DNA of 47,785 nt from Pigoraptor vietnamica (Eukaryota; Opisthokonta; Filasterea). Numbering within the stretch: the first letter of the stretch is position 1; each line of letters begins with the position of its first letter. The translations under genes were made by a program, and so were the position numbers. Of the stretch, positions 22,560-32,636 are shown one piece after another. The stretch is from the NCBI GenBank assembly GCA_943704525.1, contig CALSCQ010000610.1, forward strand, positions 1 through 47,785, read 5' to 3'. The notes beneath the pieces are model-generated. The model was not told the origin of the DNA, made no database searches, and saw only the letters and a list, made by a program, of their open reading frames with translations.

Positions 22560-23071
22560 ATGAAGGAACGTGTGGCAAAAGGGACTTTGTACGAAGTGAC
22601 AGCAGAGAGTTGTCAAACACCTGGCCGAGAAGTCGGGTGAGGGTCGACCGCTTCAGGGCGTTTTTCTTCGGCGTTTCACCGACATTCACGCAACTGAAGC
22701 TCAGTTTAATTCAAGAGACAGGAGCGCCGAACAAAGTTCTGTTGTGTATTTTTAGTTGCGCGTGTGTTGTGCTTTGGCAACGGCGAGCGCCGCCCGGCCG
22801 AGCCCATGCTGGCACCAACGTCCCAGAGGGCAGCACGCGTGCGGCCGGCAGTTGGTACGCGTCGCTGCCGAACAGTTGGATTGAATTGGCGCCACTGGGA
22901 CGGGAGCGACGGTTCTACGCTTGGTTGAGGCACATGACAAGCTGCATGCCAACCATGCGCGGCCAAATCGCGATCGTAGTGAAAATGGTAACACCTGTTA
23001 CAAGATCGTTTTGGGAAACTTTAAAGACTCGGCGGCCTTGGACTGAGGCATAGCAAGTCACCACACAAGCC
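22560..23071 (+). other. Intergenic region with an unassigned open frame
   Basis: About 510 bases between the Crinkler-like gene and the sulfurtransferase. One + frame stays open from inside the upstream gene to a stop at 23053 (residues include WYASLPNSWIELAPLGRERR and MRGQIAIVVKMVTPVT). It has no start of its own near its beginning and no recognisable domain. It could be a decayed coding segment or chance. Confidence 0.4.
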
Positions 23072-24487
23072 ATGGCTGCTCTCACGGGACCGCTCGTGTC
23101 GCCCGCGTGGCTGATGCGGCGCATGAGGACGGCTGGACGCGGGCTCAGGGTGCGTTCGTGTGAAGTTTCTGGAGCGCCAGTCCTTGTCTTGACAGCAATC
23201 GTTCAACCGTCATCCCTCGCTGGCAGGTGCTCAATGCGACGTGGTACATGCCGGCAGCGAAGCGGGAGCCGAAGAAGGACCACCTCAAGAAGAATATCCG
23301 CGCCGCTGCTGTTGGCTGCATGAGTGACCACAGTTGCGCGAGCGCCCCTTGACCAACACACGGGTCCCAGGGTCGCTTTTCTTCGACATTGACGGCATCG
23401 CCGACAGGAGCACCACGCTCCCGCACATGCTGCCCTCCCCCGCAGCCTTCGCAGACGCCGTGGGCCGCGGGCTTGGCGTCGGAAGCGACGACGACGTTGT
23501 TGTGTATGATGACCACGGCATCTTTTCCGCCCCTCGTGTGTGGTGGACTTTCAAGGCACGTCATGGTGCGACCTTTTTTTGAGCGATCTCTTCTGATCCG
23601 TGCTTGCCCCCGTGCCGCACAGGTCTTTGGGCACGACCGCGTGGCTGTGCTGGAGGGCGGCCTCCCAAAGTGGGTCGCCGAGGGACTCCCGACCGAAGAA
23701 GGCCCCGTGGCACCCGTCAAGGTGAGAGAGGCAGTGGGCGCGCTGCGTGGCTGCTTGAGGCATTGTGTCGCAGCTCTCTAACAGCATTGCTGCCGTTGTG
23801 TCCCAGCCTGCGGTGTTCAGAGCGAACTTCCGACCGGAGATGGTGCGCTCCATGCAGGACGTGCGAGGCCTACTCTCGTCCCGCGCAGCGCAGATCATGG
23901 ACGCACGGCCCCGGGAACGGTTCACCGGCGAACAGCCCGAGCCGCGAGCAGGTGCGTGGCGTGCTCTCCGCGCATGTGCTGCGTGGACGCTTGTTGACGG
24001 GCGAGTGCAGGGCTCTCCAGCGGCCACTACCCCGGCAGCAGGAGCGTGCCCTTTGGCGCCGTGCTGACACCGGACAAGTCGGCCTATCTCCCGCCGTCAG
24101 AACTCGCGCGTGTCTTCAGGAACGAAGGTGGGGGCAAATGTGCAATGCACTCGCGGTGGGAAGGGATGATGCCCACGAAAACTGCGACTGACGCTGTGCA
24201 TGCGCCCGTGCACTTTGACTTGACGCAGGCGTGGACCTCGGTCGCCCCATTGTCGCAGCGTGCGGCTCTGGCATCACGGCGTGCGTCATCGGCCTCGCTG
24301 CGGAGCTCGCAGGCGCGAAGAATGTGGCCGTGTACGATGTATGTAGTGGCCACAATGTGTGGTCGTGAGCTTATGCGTGTGCGAGTGCCTTTGCCGCTTG
24401 ACTGACACCAGCCGCTTGCCGCCTTGCCAGGGGTCTTGGACCGAGTGGGCGTCGCATCCGGACAATCCCATCGAGAAGGGGCCGTGA
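23072..24487 (+). CDS. MPST: Thiosulfate / 3-mercaptopyruvate sulfurtransferase
   Basis: Two-domain rhodanese, multi-exon. It moves sulfane sulfur from 3-mercaptopyruvate or thiosulfate to thiol acceptors or cyanide. The N-terminal domain reads LVSPAWLMRRM, VLNATWYMPAAKREP, GSLFFDIDGIADRSTTLPHM, LGVGSDDDVVVYDDHGIFSA, RVWWTFKVFGHDRVAVLEGG. The C-terminal domain reads AAQIMDARPRERFTGEQPEP, SGHYPGSRSVPFGAVL, and RPIVAACGSGITACVIGLAA with the catalytic Cys in CGSGITA, then VYDGSWTEWASHPDNPIEKG. CGSG(V/I)TA is the mercaptopyruvate sulfurtransferase-type loop. The CRKG(V)T-type loop of classical rhodanese is absent, so MST activity is favoured. No obvious mitochondrial presequence. Convergent with BRCC36, 56 bases between stops. 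Confidence 0.95.
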
Positions 24488-24543
24488 GCAGCCGCGCCGC
24501 ACAAGACACACCGCGTGTAACATACATAACACGTTGCATTGCA

Positions 24544-25889
24544 TCAGGACAACAGTGGTACAATGCCGCGCGCCTCGACAACACCGTCGGGCGCTTCGTA
24601 GTAGCGCTTCGCAATGGCGTTTGCGCGTAACCTGTCCGAGAGCGTCGTGCGCAAGGGCACAATGAGCTTTTCCGCCATGTCGCACACAGCGTGCGTGAAT
24701 GTGCTGCCGTTGAGCAGCGCAGTGAACGATTCCGAGGGAAGCTCCGTGTCGTGCGGGCTGTGCGGGGGGGGGGGGGGGGGGGGGAATCAGCGCGAGACCC
24801 ACGCACCACATTGCATGCACGCACAATGCCACTCGAGCACCCACAGCCACGCAACGCAACATGCACGCAGAATGCCCAGACCCACTCGAGCGCACGCTCA
24901 TACAGCTCCCGTTCCTCAGCGAGCAGCATGGACGGCAGCGTGTGAATTTCGTCCGAGCGCGCGCATGTGACGCCAGTTGGCACTATCCGAAGGGGCACGT
25001 TCACGGACTGATGACTGCAATGCGATAGTCAGTGGCAACTCTCTCTCCTGCCGCACATCGCACACGCCATGCACGCACATTCCGTCGACAAGGCACGACT
25101 GGAAGCACGTGACGTCCAGGCGACTGGACTGGGGTGGCCGCGAAGTATCCTGCGACGGGCATTCACACAGAGGACAAAGCGCCGTAAAAAAGGAGCCCTC
25201 GATGTGGACAGGAATCCGCACTCCGCCCACCTGCTTTTTTTCCCCGCTGAAGCAAGCGAATATAAGACCCACAAAACATTCGTCCAGCGATTGGCTCTGA
25301 TACTGCGTGCGAACATCTGCGCCTCGCACAGGATCGCAGGTCAGGACAACCCAGGTCGCTGCCACTTGGAGAGGGCAGCCCCCTGCTTGCAGCACGCGGA
25401 CAGTGCGCCTGTCACACGGCAGAACGGACACTCACCGACGTGCGAGGGCCCGGCAGTAATGTGCGGGTGCGAGTGGTACCAACCAATCACGCGCAGGTGC
25501 CGCCCAGACACCGCAGACTTTGTCTAGAATGGGCGAAGTGAGCGAGTGCTGCCATGCCAACATCCAACCGAGCATGCAAACGAAAGCGAACCTCCGCCCT
25601 TGTTGTTGCCTGCACGAGCTGCTCGGGTGACATCTCCACGCGATCAGGCCGCCGGTCCTGACGCTGCATCACGATAATGTCCACAACGGTCGCCACGCCA
25701 TCCACCTGTCGAGTCATTTCGCGCCAATCAGTCAGTTACAAGAGCGCTTTTTGAGCAGCGGCGCAACTGGCTGTGGATGCCCACCGTCTCGCCAACAAGC
25801 AGCCCCATGACCTCCTCGCTCTCGGTTGAGTGCGCATGTGCATAGCACAGGGAGAGCACGTCGGAAGGAAGGTCCACGCGTCGCAGCAT
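24544..25889 (-). CDS. BRCC3: BRCC36-like JAMM/MPN+ deubiquitinase
   Basis: K63-specific metalloprotease of the BRCA1-A/BRISC complexes. It starts MLRRVDLPSDVLSLCYAHAH, then STESEEVMGLLVGE holding the catalytic Glu. Next comes VVDIIVMQRQDRRPDRVEMS (human RRSDKRKDRVEISPEQL). The zinc site GWYHSHPHITAGPSHV follows, with the third ligand at DVRTQYQSQSLDECFVGLIF across an intron, so the JAMM signature is complete. The tail reads FTALLNGSTFTHAVCDMAEK and RRYYE-like KRYYEAPDGVVEARG before TGA at 24544-24546. The start at 25889 gives the same spacing to HSTE as in animals; another in-frame ATG at 25958 touches the shared promoter motif. One intron contains 22 consecutive G bases on the + strand. Confidence 0.92.
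24763..24784 (+). repeat. G22 homopolymer inside a BRCC36 intron
   Basis: Twenty-two G bases (C22 on the coding strand) sit just upstream of the exon that begins PHDTELPSE. Read on the gene's strand, this is a long pyrimidine run next to the 3' splice site. Such runs are prone to length errors. Confidence 0.9.
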
Positions 25890-26126
25890 TCTCAAACAGC
25901 TCGGCTGGAACGGCGTCCTGCATTGCACCAAATCTGTTATCGCGTCGTTCGTCATCATCACATGACATCACGTGATGTGGCGGGAACAACTGCGCGCTTG
26001 GCGGACACTTTGGGTGTCAAGCGCACCATGAAAAAGCGCCGCTGTGCACAACAGCGCACTTGTTTTTCGGAGAGGCGCAGTGTTGGGGACGGGGCTGTTT
26101 GTCGCCGTGGGCGAGTGTCGCGGAAA
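25890..26126. promoter_or_regulatory. Divergent promoter with shared 19-bp motif (BRCC36 / BAH-PHD)
   Basis: On the minus strand, 25975-25957 reads TCACGTGATGTCATGTGAT, an 18/19 match to the motif at 9807-9825. The first box CACGTG is intact (25969-25974), the second is CATGTG. It lies 68 bases upstream of the preferred BRCC36 ATG, close to the 60 bases seen for the MAP2K gene. Confidence 0.65.
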
Positions 26127-27248
26127 ATGCCGCAAGCAAACACGTCGTGGAAGAGCTTCTTGCTTGGCGGGGAGCGTTTTGTTATGGGCAGTCACGGTGC
26201 GTGTTTGGGCCTTCTTACGCAGTCACTCGTGTCTTGCTGTTTCCTTTTGTTTGCATTCTGCAGTTTCTATCTTCTTCGTCTAATGTTTGTGCCTGTCTGT
26301 CGCCTGTGCGGTGTCTCTGTTTGTGCCATCCATGTGCTCACTCCGCGGCTGACACTGCCCGCTGATGGCCCACAGTCCTCGTACGGCCGGATGGTAGCGG
26401 GCCGGACTACATTGCTGTGGTGGAGCACATTCGAACGGACGCGAAGGAAGAGATTCTTCTCGACGTGCGCTGGTATTATCGGCCGGAGGTGCGCAACTGT
26501 TACTCGCAATCTCGGCTTGGAAAGCGGTGTGTAATGTTGAGTGTCCCGCAGGAGACGGCACCAGGGCGACAGCCGTACCAGGGCGACGACGAGGTGCTGG
26601 AGAGCGACCACTCGGACACCATTCACGTGAGCTCGGTCAACTCGCGTTGCCATGTGCTCACTCTCGACGAGTACCAGGAACGGCAGGTGAGGCAGCCGCC
26701 TGTGTCGCCACGTGCAGTCGCGATTCACGCCAGCCCTGTTAGGTGTCCTATTCCCTCCGCTGACAACCCGTTGCGCAATCCGACAGAATTCGCCGAAGCG
26801 TCAGGAGCCCGACTTCCCCACGTTTTTCTGCCGGTCAAAGTACTTTCACCAGAAGAAGACGGTGGAGGTGGGCACACGCGGATCCCCCCGTTCCTTTTCG
26901 CTGTGTATTGATCAACTACGCCCGTGCGTTGTCCCGTAGCCCAAAAAGCTTCCGACGGTGTGCACGTGCGAGCAGCCGGAGAACCCCGACATCCAGATGG
27001 TGTGCTGCGACTCGTGCGACAAATGGTTCCACACATCGTGCGTCGGTCTCACATCGAGCAAGCTGAAGGTGCGTGTCACGCACTGTTGTCGTCGGGAAGG
27101 AGAGGGGAGGCACTAATCCGTCATCTCCGCGCAGACTCTCAAAGAGTACCTCTGCGCGCGCTGCGATCCCAGCGCCGCCTCTCACGCCAAGGAAGAGGTC
27201 AAGACTGAGGCCGCCGATGACAAGGCCTCCCGCAAGCGCAAACGCTGA
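26127..27248 (+). CDS. BAH-PHD chromatin reader, SHL/EBS type
   Basis: A BAH domain followed by one PHD finger, the architecture of plant SHORT LIFE and EARLY BOLTING IN SHORT DAYS histone readers. The BAH part reads SFLLGGERFVMGS, VRPDGSGPDYIAVVEHIRTD, EEILLDVRWYYRPEETAPGR, EVLESDHSDTIHVSSVNSRC, HVLTLDEYQERQ, FFCRSKYFHQKKTVE. The finger follows directly: PTVCTCEQPENPDIQMVCCD, SCDKWFHTSCVGLTSSKLK and YLCARC, with all eight C4-H-C3 ligands. The tail is basic (DKASRKRKR). The ATG at 26127 (MPQANTSWKS) gives family-like spacing to the BAH domain; an in-frame ATG at 26028 would add 33 mostly basic residues and is also possible. It probably binds methylated histone H3 tails; that is family knowledge. 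Confidence 0.92.
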
Positions 27249-27392
27249 GTGACGGCGAAGCCCTTGTCCTCCGAGATCCCGTTAGCCGCGATGTGTCGCG
27301 GTTCGCTGTGCGCCGCTCGTGTGTCGATTGCAAACAAAACAAACGCCAAAACCGGTCTCGTCTGGAGAGTGTGGATGTCCCTGTGCGGCTTG

Positions 27393-28860
27393 TCAGCGCG
27401 TTCGCTGCGGTTGCCACCGGCGGAGCACTACCTCGCACACAGACATCGACGCGACGCAGTTGGGGTTCGCCAGCGCTTCATCCGCAATCGACGGCACGAT
27501 GACGTGTGCGATGAGAACATCCTATAGAGGCGATAGTGAGTGCGCGCCAATTCAGATACCGCGCGCGGGAAGGGCTGCAATTGCGGTGGCTACCTTGGCA
27601 ATCTGCTCCCCCACGCGGTTCGCGTTGCCGAGTGCCTGCCACGACAGGTGCACCAAAGACCCGTCGCCACCGCCGCGCGCATGGCCCGACTGATCCACGG
27701 GACGCACAATGACACCGTAGCTGCGAGCACAACTGCGAGTCAGGAACGTATGACAAGCACCTCGCAGCTGTATATCCCCACCCACCTCGAGTGGCAGAAG
27801 TCAGGGCCCTTGTCGTACAACACTGCGGCGCACTCGCGCGTCAACAAAAACCACAGGACACGAAGTGATGTCGGATCGGTACATCTACGACGAGAGAAGA
27901 GAGCTGGACTGCCATTGAAACACTCACCAAAGTCGACGCCAAACTTGATTCCCGACCGCGGCACCCACCCTTTGGTGCGAAAGTGGTGGTACGCCGCGTA
28001 TGTGAACGGAAACGACGGCCGCGCAGCGAGAAACACCGCCCACAGTTCCTCGGTAGTCATGGCCTGTTTGCGCACACGAGTCACTCTCAAGTGACACATT
28101 TCGCATGCCAACGCACAAAGACATACCCTTTCCAACCCCGCGCCCCGCACGCGCAGGCAGCCGAGCCAGTGGGCGAGAAAGAAGGCCTCTTCTGCGAACA
28201 GCTGCAGAACCTCGCCGCACGGCACATGCCCCGCAGGTAACAGCGACAGCCCCGGCGCACTAAAGGAGGGCGCGGTCGCCGACGTCTCGCCCGCCGGTTG
28301 TGCATCTGCGCGTACCCGCTTGCTGCTCGCCCGCGCCTGGCGTTGGCTTTTCCTGTCTGCGCGGACTGTTCACGCCGTTCAGCACAACGTTGAAACAGAG
28401 GGCGTTGCGAGCGCACACGCACATTTTGGAACAAAGGGCATGGCAAGGGCAGCACTCACCGGCCTTGTGCGTCTCACCCTCGGCGGAAGCGTGCACAGGC
28501 CTGCTGCGGGAGAGTGTGCCCTTCCCAAAGCAGCCCTGCGCCACTCGAAGTCACAACCACGCGCCCTCAACGTGACGGGGCACAAGATCCCCACAGTAAC
28601 GCGCACAATGGCAACGCACCTCTGCGAACAGGCGCGCCGCGGACTCCTTGTGTGACACGATCACCGCCTGCCCGCAGAGGACGCCGTCGCACTGCCACCA
28701 CGCGCCGCGCTCCTGCGAGCCAAGTGGATTCCTTAGCACGAATTGGCGTGGAGTCTTAATGATAACATCCCACCTCAACGGGCACCGGGAGCGCACGCGG
28801 CGTGGGAATGGCGCGTGCCCCGCGCTTTGCTTGCGGTGACGCAAGTGCGTCTTCCGCCAT
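27393..28860 (-). CDS. TSEN2: TSEN2, catalytic subunit of tRNA-splicing endonuclease
   Basis: Cuts the 5' splice site of intron-containing pre-tRNAs, so the genome should contain such tRNAs. The start at 28860 gives MAEDALASPQAKRGARAIPT (human MAEAVFHAPKRKRR). It continues with GCFGKGTLSRSRPV (human YFGKGILSRSRP), LQLFAEEAFFLAHWLGCLRV, MTTEELWAVFLAARPSF, FTYAAYHHFRTKGWVPRSGI and KFGVDFVLYDKGPDFCHSSY, whose His matches the catalytic His of the family. The last exon is DVLIAHVIVPSIADEALANP...VVLRRWQPQRTR, like human EVILSRWVSS. The stop is at 27393. The middle region is much shorter than in animals. Multi-exon, with introns in the middle of the catalytic domain. Confidence 0.93.
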
Positions 28861-29168
28861 GTTCAGCGGCAGGCGTGATTGTGTGTGGATGTCTTGATGT
28901 TGCATTGTGCCGCTGATAGTCTTGATGTTGGCTTGTGCATGATAATCCACTTGGCGACAGAAAATTTCAGAGCGTGACCTTGAGAATGGGCTTCGAAAAT
29001 CTCTTCTCCAACAGAGCGTGAAAGCGCCGCGACTCCTACGAGACACAATGCTCCTGGCACACAATGCTCCTAGCTATTGAGAATGTGCTGTTTGGGAAGT
29101 GATTTGACGCGCTGCAGCTTTGCAATCCATACACTCTGTACACTCGCACGCACACAGCACGCCGCCGG
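28861..29168. other. Intergenic region TSEN2-NDUFA6
   Basis: About 300 bases between the TSEN2 start and the NDUFA6 stop, both on the minus strand, so it contains the NDUFA6 3' end and the TSEN2 promoter. It has two small direct repeats: CACAATGCTCCT occurs twice near 29045-29072, and GTCTTGATGTTG twice near 28890-28930. No gene was recognised. Confidence 0.5.
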
Positions 29169-30086
29169 TCACTGGTGGCCCTCGTAGAACCGCGTGAGAA
29201 AGTCCTTGCGGTGCGGCGGCGTAAGCACGAGGCCCGACTCTTCGTTGAAGTAGCGCATGATGTGCGTCCTCTGCTTCCAAATCATGTGGGTCTCCTGGAG
29301 CTCCTGCGGTGGCCAGCCAAGCGCGACTCAGTATGCGCTCGCGACGTCATGAGATGCACGAAAGGCCACGCCAGCCTACACATAAGTGCAAAATACAGCA
29401 ACCCGAATCATATACGCACTCGCGCCACACAGCCACCGTAAGCCATAAGAGCCAGAGAGAGCACCAACACGAATCATACGCACTCGCGCCACAGCCACCG
29501 TAAGCCATAAGCCAAAAGCACGCACACAGCCACTGCAATGCGCACACGCAGTTACATATACACACAACAACAACACAAGACACATGCGCATAGAACCGCG
29601 ACACGCACGAACGGGCACAGGGCACGACGCATGGCCAAAGACATGCCTGCTTGCCCTTGAAAACCAGGAGGTCGATGACGCGGACGTCTTTAATCTCGGC
29701 ATGCTTGAGAAACTGCGACCGAATTTTGTTGCGAAGCTCCCGCAGCGGCATGTCGAGAGCGTAGTTCTCGAGCGCATGCGGTGCCTGCAGTGACAGAGCA
29801 AGAGTGGTTGGAACAGTGGCTATTCCAACGCAGCTCCAGTCTGAAGGCCATACTCCGAAGCCGCAAGTACATATCCCTCCCGGCGCCCACAGTCACACCC
29901 TTGCTCTTCTCGCACAACGCATGGTTCTCGTTCTATTCGCCTGACGCATGCCTGCAACGAAATTGCGGGCCCAGGAGCAGCACATCGCACACGCACCTCC
30001 CGGAGCCACGCACGGTACAGGTTGAGCACCCGCCGCCGCGCCTCGTCCGCGGACGACGAGCTCAACTGTGCGCGCACCACGCTCAT
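29169..30086 (-). CDS. NDUFA6: NDUFA6, LYR-motif subunit of respiratory complex I
   Basis: Three exons. Accessory subunit B14 of mitochondrial NADH:ubiquinone oxidoreductase, which holds the acyl carrier protein. Exon 1 starts at 30086 with [20 protein letters not shown] and carries LYRAWLRE, the LYR motif. Exon 2 gives [40 protein letters not shown] (human HVTDPRVVDLLVIKGKI). Exon 3 (29303-29169) reads [20 protein letters not shown] and [11 protein letters not shown] (human VWKQRTHVMRFFHE, FLSKFYVGH). The reading frame requires exon 2 to end at 29647 as CAG|GCATGT, so intron 2 is a GC-AG intron. That intron also carries a duplicated segment. No presequence is needed for this subunit. Confidence 0.93.
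29404..29511. repeat. Imperfect duplication in an NDUFA6 intron
   Basis: Units at 29404-29449 and 29470-29511 are the same apart from two dinucleotide indels (TA and CA). Both start CGAATCATA and end CCGTAAGCCATAAG. They are separated by about 20 bases. Confidence 0.85.
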
Positions 30087-30398
30087 TTTCAAACGCCAGC
30101 GGACGGCGGCGTCAGAATTCTTGGGCTTGCGGCGATCGCTTTCCGTTTGTTGCTCCGAAGAGACTTGTATGAGCAATGGACGATGGGTGAAAATCGTGAC
30201 GTATGTGTGATGCATGAAGCAGCTGGGTGGCTGTTGAATTGGACTTGGTTGCAAAAAGGCATCGAAATGGCACCCTGTCCAATTCAGGGCCGGTCACATA
30301 GCCACTCGCACTGAGCATCAGCTGTTCGCTTGTTCTGTAGAGCAGAGCATCAAGTTCCCGCAAGGCATTCCGAAGGGCGTCTGCTGTCTGTCGCAAGC
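30087..30398. promoter_or_regulatory. Divergent NDUFA6/LSM3 region
   Basis: The 312-base gap between divergent start codons. No CACGTG box and no clear TATA element are visible. Short open frames here have no family resemblance. Confidence 0.45.
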
Positions 30399-30717
30399 AT
30401 GGCGGACGGGGCAGCGCAGGTGGTGAACGCGGTCGAACAGCCGCTCGATCTCATACGGCTCAGCCTCGACGAGCGCATCTATGTCAAGCTGCGCGCCGAC
30501 CGTGAGCTCAGGGGACGGCTGCACGTGAGTAGACTTATTACCTCTGTTCGCTTTGTTGCGACAGGCTGCGCTCGTCCGTTTTAGTTGAATGCGGGTGTTT
30601 CTTCTGTGTGCGTGCTGGTTGTGTGGCAGTTCTCGCTGGTTGGGTCGTGGAGTGTGGTCCTTTTCTGGTTGTGTCTATGCATTGTGTGGTTCTGCTGGTT
30701 GTGTGTGTGTGTGTGTG

Positions 30718-30771
<54 letters not shown>

Positions 30772-31369
30772 TCTGTGAGGTTCTCGCTGGTTGTATGTGT
30801 GTGGGGTATGTGTGGTTCTCGCAATGTGTTTTTGAGGAGATTGTGATTTTCTAGCTGGGTCTAGAGTGTGTTCTTGCTGGGTGTGGGTTCGCTGGTTGGA
30901 GTGTGTGCATTGTGTGTCATAATTCTGTTTTGTCGCTCGGGCGCGCCGCGTGCTAGAATCGGACATTGCAGTGCGTACAGTCGTGCGCGTTTTCTGTGTT
31001 CGAGTTGTACTTGTGACTTAGCCAGCGTCGTTAATGTCTGCTGAAACTGGCGTTCGCAGGCGTATGACCAGCATCTCAACATGATTCTTGGGGACGTTGA
31101 GGAGACCGTAACAACGGTCGAAATTGACGAGGAAACCTACGAGGAGCTCGTTAAGGTATTGTTTGGCCACTGCGGTCTCGTCGTGGGGGATTCGATGGTT
31201 TCACCTCAGTATGTGCAGTTCGGTGTTTCCATCCCCATTCGCCTTCGCGTTTGGCCAGTGGCTGATGCGTGATCCTTTGCAGACGACAAAGAGGACGGTC
31301 CCCATGCTGTTCGTGCGCGGTGACGGCGTTATCCTCGTGTCACCGCCGCTAAGGACGGGCGCGCAATAA
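30399..31369 (+). CDS. LSM3: LSM3, U6 snRNA-associated Sm-like protein
   Basis: Three exons (30399-30524, 31060-31155, 31283-31369) splice to 102 codons plus stop, the exact length of human LSM3. It is part of the LSM2-8 ring on U6 snRNA and the LSM1-7 ring in mRNA decay. The Sm1 and Sm2 motifs are almost identical to the human protein: [82 protein letters not shown]. Intron 1 is long (535 bases) and holds a TG microsatellite. The conserved protein and the junctions make this one of the safest calls in the window. Confidence 0.98.
30700..30769 (+). repeat. TG microsatellite in LSM3 intron 1
   Basis: About 70 bases of nearly pure TG, broken once by TAG at about 30718-30720. TG runs in introns can bind CELF/TDP-43-type proteins and affect splicing in animals; no such effect can be shown here. 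Confidence 0.9.
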
Positions 31370-31487
31370 CAGCGCTTGTTGTGGGAACAGAACTTTGATT
31401 GCAGCGCAGATGAAAGTTCGAAGACAATAGCCGCACGCTTACGCAAACGCACCGCGCACGCGCACAACGCGAGCAAAAGAGTGGGAC

Positions 31488-32211
31488 TTACGCCACGTAT
31501 GTTTCGAGTGGGAGTGTACCCGATATTGTGCAGAGTCCCACGGACGCGCGAATAAGGAGGAGGGTACCGGAGATAATGGGCCCGTACATGACGACATAGA
31601 ACTGCAGAAAATGGCGAATCGTCAGTACCACCCCAAGACGATTTCTCACTCACACGCAACAAAGTACCCACCCCGCCGTGGACGCTGTCTCTAGCAGAGA
31701 GGTACGTTCCGACTGTGACGCCGACGCCGGCTCCAATGAGTATCAGGCCAACTATCAAGACGCCGATGAAGCGCCGCCGCTGCGCCTGGATCGCCGTGAC
31801 AGACACCGCACAGTGCCGTCTGCACGTCGAGCACACAAACGTCCCGACGGACTCGGGGTAATTGAGGCGCGTCTTGCAGTGCGGGCATGTCGCCTGGCGC
31901 TTGCCTGGCGGCGGAGGGGGGATCTGGCCCACAGGCCACCGCGCGACGGCGGCAGCGTTGAACACGTGGCGGCAGTGGGGACAGCCGATATTCACGTGCG
32001 CCGTCGCGGACGAAAAGTTGACGAGTTTTGTGCATGCGGGGCACCGACACTGCTGCTTTACGACCTCAGGCATGTGCGGCGCAACGTGCGCGGCGATGAC
32101 ATGTTCGTAGTACGCAGGAGGGGCCGAGGGTTCCTGCAGCGAGGGCGCAGAAATGGTGGGCCCTAGCAGCGGGGCCTTCTCGCCGTCCGCATCAACCGCC
32201 TTATCCGCCAT
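31488..32211 (-). CDS. TMEM55/PIP4P-like two-transmembrane zinc-ribbon protein
   Basis: It starts at 32211 with MADKAVDADGEKAPLLGPTI, then a Pro-rich SAPSLQEPSAPPAYYEHV like the cytosolic head of TMEM55A/B, the late-endosomal PtdIns(4,5)P2 4-phosphatases or lysosome-positioning proteins. Paired-cysteine ribbons follow: CRCPACTKLVNF, IGCPHCRHVF, ATCPHCKTRL and FVCSTCRRHC. A first membrane segment FIGVLIVGLILIGAGVGVTV comes next, then a second exon, FYVVMYGPIISGTLLLIRAS, giving a second one, and the product ends at LETYVA. The order head, ribbons, two close transmembrane helices fits TMEM55. The family's C-x5-R string is present only as CPHCKTR inside a ribbon, so phosphatase activity is doubtful. 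Other zinc-ribbon membrane proteins remain possible. Confidence 0.75.
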
Positions 32212-32636
32212 GGATCGCACTGAGTGTCAGACACGCGTGGGATGCCTGGTCGTTTGTGCTTGAAAGCGCAGTTTGCAAGTGTGCAGTTCGTTTGAAACTT
32301 GGTTGAGATGCCGTCTTTGGGGAAGTGGACGGCCATGACAGTTTGGCTGAGATTACTTACTGATTATTAAAAGTAGATATTTTAGTAAAGGATTCTTCAA
32401 TCATAAATACATCTAAATTTATACCTTGAACATAATTACCGCTTCAAAGTCGATACATTTACTTCCTCGCAAAATATGACATAACCGGGCCCCTCTAATT
32501 GCCATTTGTGCGAGTGCGTCAGTTGTGCGTCACGTGTTGTAACGAGTAACAGACGCGTGAAAATGTGTTTCAAAAGTCGGCGACGTGCACACGACGCAGA
32601 GACGAACAGTGCGGCAAGGCTGTGCTTGGGGCGACC
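32212..32636. promoter_or_regulatory. Divergent TMEM55-like/KHDC4 region
   Basis: The 425-base gap contains one CACGTG at 32531-32536 (as TCACGTG), about 100 bases from the KHDC4 ATG. A strikingly AT-rich island lies at about 32338-32460, unlike the surrounding base composition. No open frame or repeat end was found in it. Confidence 0.5.

Noticed and set aside
22469-23053. 195-codon + frame downstream of the Crinkler-like gene
   Set aside because: It overlaps the upstream coding exon in another frame and lacks any domain. Kept only as an unassigned open frame in the intergenic entry.
30538-30966. Thr/His-rich 142-codon minus-strand frame
   Set aside because: It is a translation of the TG microsatellite in the LSM3 intron.
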